A DNA stretch of 6,621 nucleotides from Steroidobacteraceae bacterium (GTDB lineage Bacteria; Pseudomonadota; Gammaproteobacteria; Steroidobacterales; Steroidobacteraceae). The stretch's first letter is position 1. Every line of letters starts with the position of its first letter. The translations under genes and the position numbers were made by a program. The stretch lies in NCBI GenBank assembly GCA_013044085.1, contig JABEVI010000276.1:1-6621 (forward strand). The letters are read 5' to 3'. Of this stretch, positions 5,033 through 6,621 are shown one piece after another. The notes below the pieces were generated by a model. That model saw only the letters and a program-made list of their open reading frames with translations. It was not told the origin of the DNA and did not search any database.

Positions 5033-6620
5033 GGTTGTTCGTCTCCACGACTTCGATCAGGGTGGGGCCGGCCGCGTCCAGGGCTTCGCGAACGGCGGAG
5101 GTAAGCGTCGCCGCGTCGGTGACGCGCGCCGCGCGCACGCCAAAGGCGCCGGCGAGCGCCTGGAAATCCGGATTTCGCGCGATGACGCCGAGCGGCGCAA
5201 TGCGCGCCTCGATCATGTCGTCGCGAATCTGGCCGAGCGCGGCGTTGTTCCAGACGACGACGGGCAGTGCAAGTGCGGCCTCGGCGGCGGTCATGAGTTC
5301 CTGGAGGGTGAATTGCAGGCCGAAATCGCCGGCGAGCGCGAGTACCGCGCGTTGCGGCGCGGCGATCTTCGCGCCGAGCGCCGCGGGCAGGGCGAAGCCG
5401 AGCGTGCCATAGCCGCTCGGATGAAACCAGCAGGCGGGCAGATCCACCGGGAAGGCATAATTTCCGTGGTAGGCGATCTGCGTCATATCGCTGCAGACGA
5501 TGCCGTCCGCGGGCAAGGCGGCGCGGATCGCGGCCAGCATCGCCGACATCCGGCGTGTCGGCTCACTCCAGGCGGCCTCCATGCGCGCGCGTACGCCGGC
5601 TGCGCCGCCAATGCGCGCCCCCCAGCCGCGACGCGGGCTCAGCTTCGGCGCCAGTGCCGCGAGCGTACGCTGCGCGTCGCCCTGGATCGGTAGGGCGGCG
5701 GCGTAGTGGTCGGTGAGCTTCGCCGGGTCGAGGTCGATGCGAATCAGGCGTCCGGCGAGCGTCAGAGGCGTCGCCGTGTAGATGTCGGTCTCGGCGAGTT
5801 CGGTGCCAACCGCGAGCACGACGTCGGCCGAGGCGACGAGCTCCCGTGTTTCGCGATAAGGCAGCGAGGCGCCGAGATTGGCCGCGTGGTGTTCAGGCAG
5901 CACGCCCTTGCCGGCCGCGGTCGTGACCATGAGCGCGTCGAGCGCCTCGGCGATCCGCCGCAGTTCGCCGGCGGCGCCGCGCGCGCCGCCGCCGGCGATG
6001 AGCAGCGGACGCTGCGCGCCGTTCAACCATTGCGCGGCCTCTTCGATGCGTTCGGCCTCACCGGCGGGCAGGCTGGAGGCGGCGGCGAAGCGCTCCGGCC
6101 TCAGGTCCGTCTCCTCGGCGAGCAGATCGAGCGGGATCTCCAGATACGCGGGGCGCGGCCGGCCGGTGCGCAGTGATCCGAGGCAGGCGCGCAGGTGATC
6201 GCGCACGTCCGCGGCGCTGCGTGCCGAGCGGGCGAAGCCGAAGACGCGCTCGGCAAGGGCAAGTTGATCGCGCAGCTCATGCAGCACGCCCCATTGCTTG
6301 CCGAGGCTCGCCCGCGGCGGCGTACTCGCGATCACGAGCAGTGGAACCGAGTCGGAACAGGCCTGCCCGACCGCGGTGAGCACGTTCGTCAAGCCGGGCC
6401 CGGAGATCACGAACGCGGCCGCAGGCCGCCCGCTTGCGCGCGCGTAGCCGTCGGCGGCGAAGCCCGCACCCTGTTCGTGGCGCACGAGTACGTGACGGAG
6501 GCTCGACCCAGCGAGGCCCCGGTACAGTTCGAGCGTATGTACGCCGGGTATTCCGAACGCGGTATCGATATCATTGGCGGCCAACGAATCGACGAGATAC
6601 CGCCCCACAGTGATCGACAT
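5025..6620 (-). CDS. Thiamine-diphosphate 2-oxoacid decarboxylase, AruI-like (acetolactate synthase family)
   Basis: 531-residue cytoplasmic enzyme of the acetolactate synthase/benzoylformate decarboxylase superfamily. The N-terminal pyrimidine-binding domain has FGIPGVHTLELYRGL (22-36) and the cofactor-activating Glu49 in RHEQGAGFAADGYAR, then ISGPGLTNVLTAVGQA (72-87). The central domain (about 190-330) contains LLIAGGGARGAAGEL and DVVLAVGTELAETD. The C-terminal diphosphate-binding domain has HPSGYGTLGFALPAALGAK (400-418), the metal-binding motif GDF (431-433) through Asn458-Asn459, and WNNAALGQIRDDM. The FGIPGVHTxELYRGL opening and the WNN...IRDDM segment resemble 5-guanidino-2-oxopentanoate decarboxylase (AruI of the arginine transaminase pathway) more than IlvB. 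No arginine-pathway partner is in view, so the substrate is inferred only. The ATG at 6620 gives a family-like N-terminus, but the window ends one base upstream, so promoter and ribosome binding site are not visible. It is the first visible gene of a three-gene operon. Confidence 0.93.
   Translation of the reverse strand: MSITVGRYLVDSLAANDIDTAFGIPGVHTLELYRGLAGSSLRHVLVRHEQGAGFAADGYARASGRPAAAFVISGPGLTNVLTAVGQACSDSVPLLVIASTPPRASLGKQWGVLHELRDQLALAERVFGFARSARSAADVRDHLRACLGSLRTGRPRPAYLEIPLDLLAEETDLRPERFAAASSLPAGEAERIEEAAQWLNGAQRPLLIAGGGARGAAGELRRIAEALDALMVTTAAGKGVLPEHHAANLGASLPYRETRELVASADVVLAVGTELAETDIYTATPLTLAGRLIRIDLDPAKLTDHYAAALPIQGDAQRTLAALAPKLSPRRGWGARIGGAAGVRARMEAAWSEPTRRMSAMLAAIRAALPADGIVCSDMTQIAYHGNYAFPVDLPACWFHPSGYGTLGFALPAALGAKIAAPQRAVLALAGDFGLQFTLQELMTAAEAALALPVVVWNNAALGQIRDDMIEARIAPLGVIARNPDFQALAGAFGVRAARVTDAATLTSAVREALDAAGPTLIEVVETNNHA
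5043..5046 (-). promoter_or_regulatory. Ribosome binding site GGAG for the barrel-protein gene
   Basis: Read on the minus strand, GGAG lies 10 bases before the ATG at 5032, inside the 3' end of the decarboxylase gene. It supports the chosen start, which also yields a well-formed signal peptide. Confidence 0.5.
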
Positions 6621-6621
6621 C

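Noticed and set aside
5319..5330. GDF instead of GDG in the thiamine-diphosphate motif as a broken cofactor site
   Set aside because: Aromatic residues at this position occur in active relatives such as glyoxylate carboligase (GDF). The rest of the motif through Asn458-Asn459 is intact, as is Glu49.

Overview
The window looks like a stretch of chromosome from a high-GC proteobacterium, most likely a gammaproteobacterium. This rests on a CbpA-type DnaJ next to HtpG, a heat-shock promoter that fits the proteobacterial sigma-32 consensus, strong G/C bias at third codon positions, and tight gene packing. The genus cannot be fixed from the sequence. Every base lies in or next to a recognisable gene, and the longest non-coding gap is 91 bases (827-917). 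I saw no RNA gene, insertion sequence, CRISPR array or phage feature.

The left half (2-3343, plus strand) is a protein-quality-control block. A CbpA/DnaJ-like co-chaperone, cut by the window's left edge, is followed by a short intergenic region with two overlapping inverted repeats and a good sigma-32-type promoter. That promoter drives htpG, the bacterial Hsp90. Two bases after the htpG stop begins a small cytoplasmic DsbA/thioredoxin-fold protein, probably co-transcribed with it. Its active-site motif has changed from CxxC to SxxC, leaving one cysteine in the whole protein.

The right half (3349-6620, minus strand) is a compact three-gene operon, transcribed right to left and converging on the chaperone block with only five bases between the stop codons. 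In order of transcription it encodes: (1) a thiamine-diphosphate 2-oxoacid decarboxylase/acetolactate-synthase-like enzyme that most resembles 5-guanidino-2-oxopentanoate decarboxylase (AruI); (2) a small secreted protein with an allene-oxide-cyclase/dirigent-type barrel, whose start codon overlaps the end of the first gene; and (3) a class V PLP enzyme of the cysteine-desulfurase-like family that lacks the desulfurase cysteine. The overlap and the 10-base spacing imply co-expression. Two cytoplasmic enzymes around an exported barrel protein do not match any pathway I can name, so this trio is the least explained part of the window.
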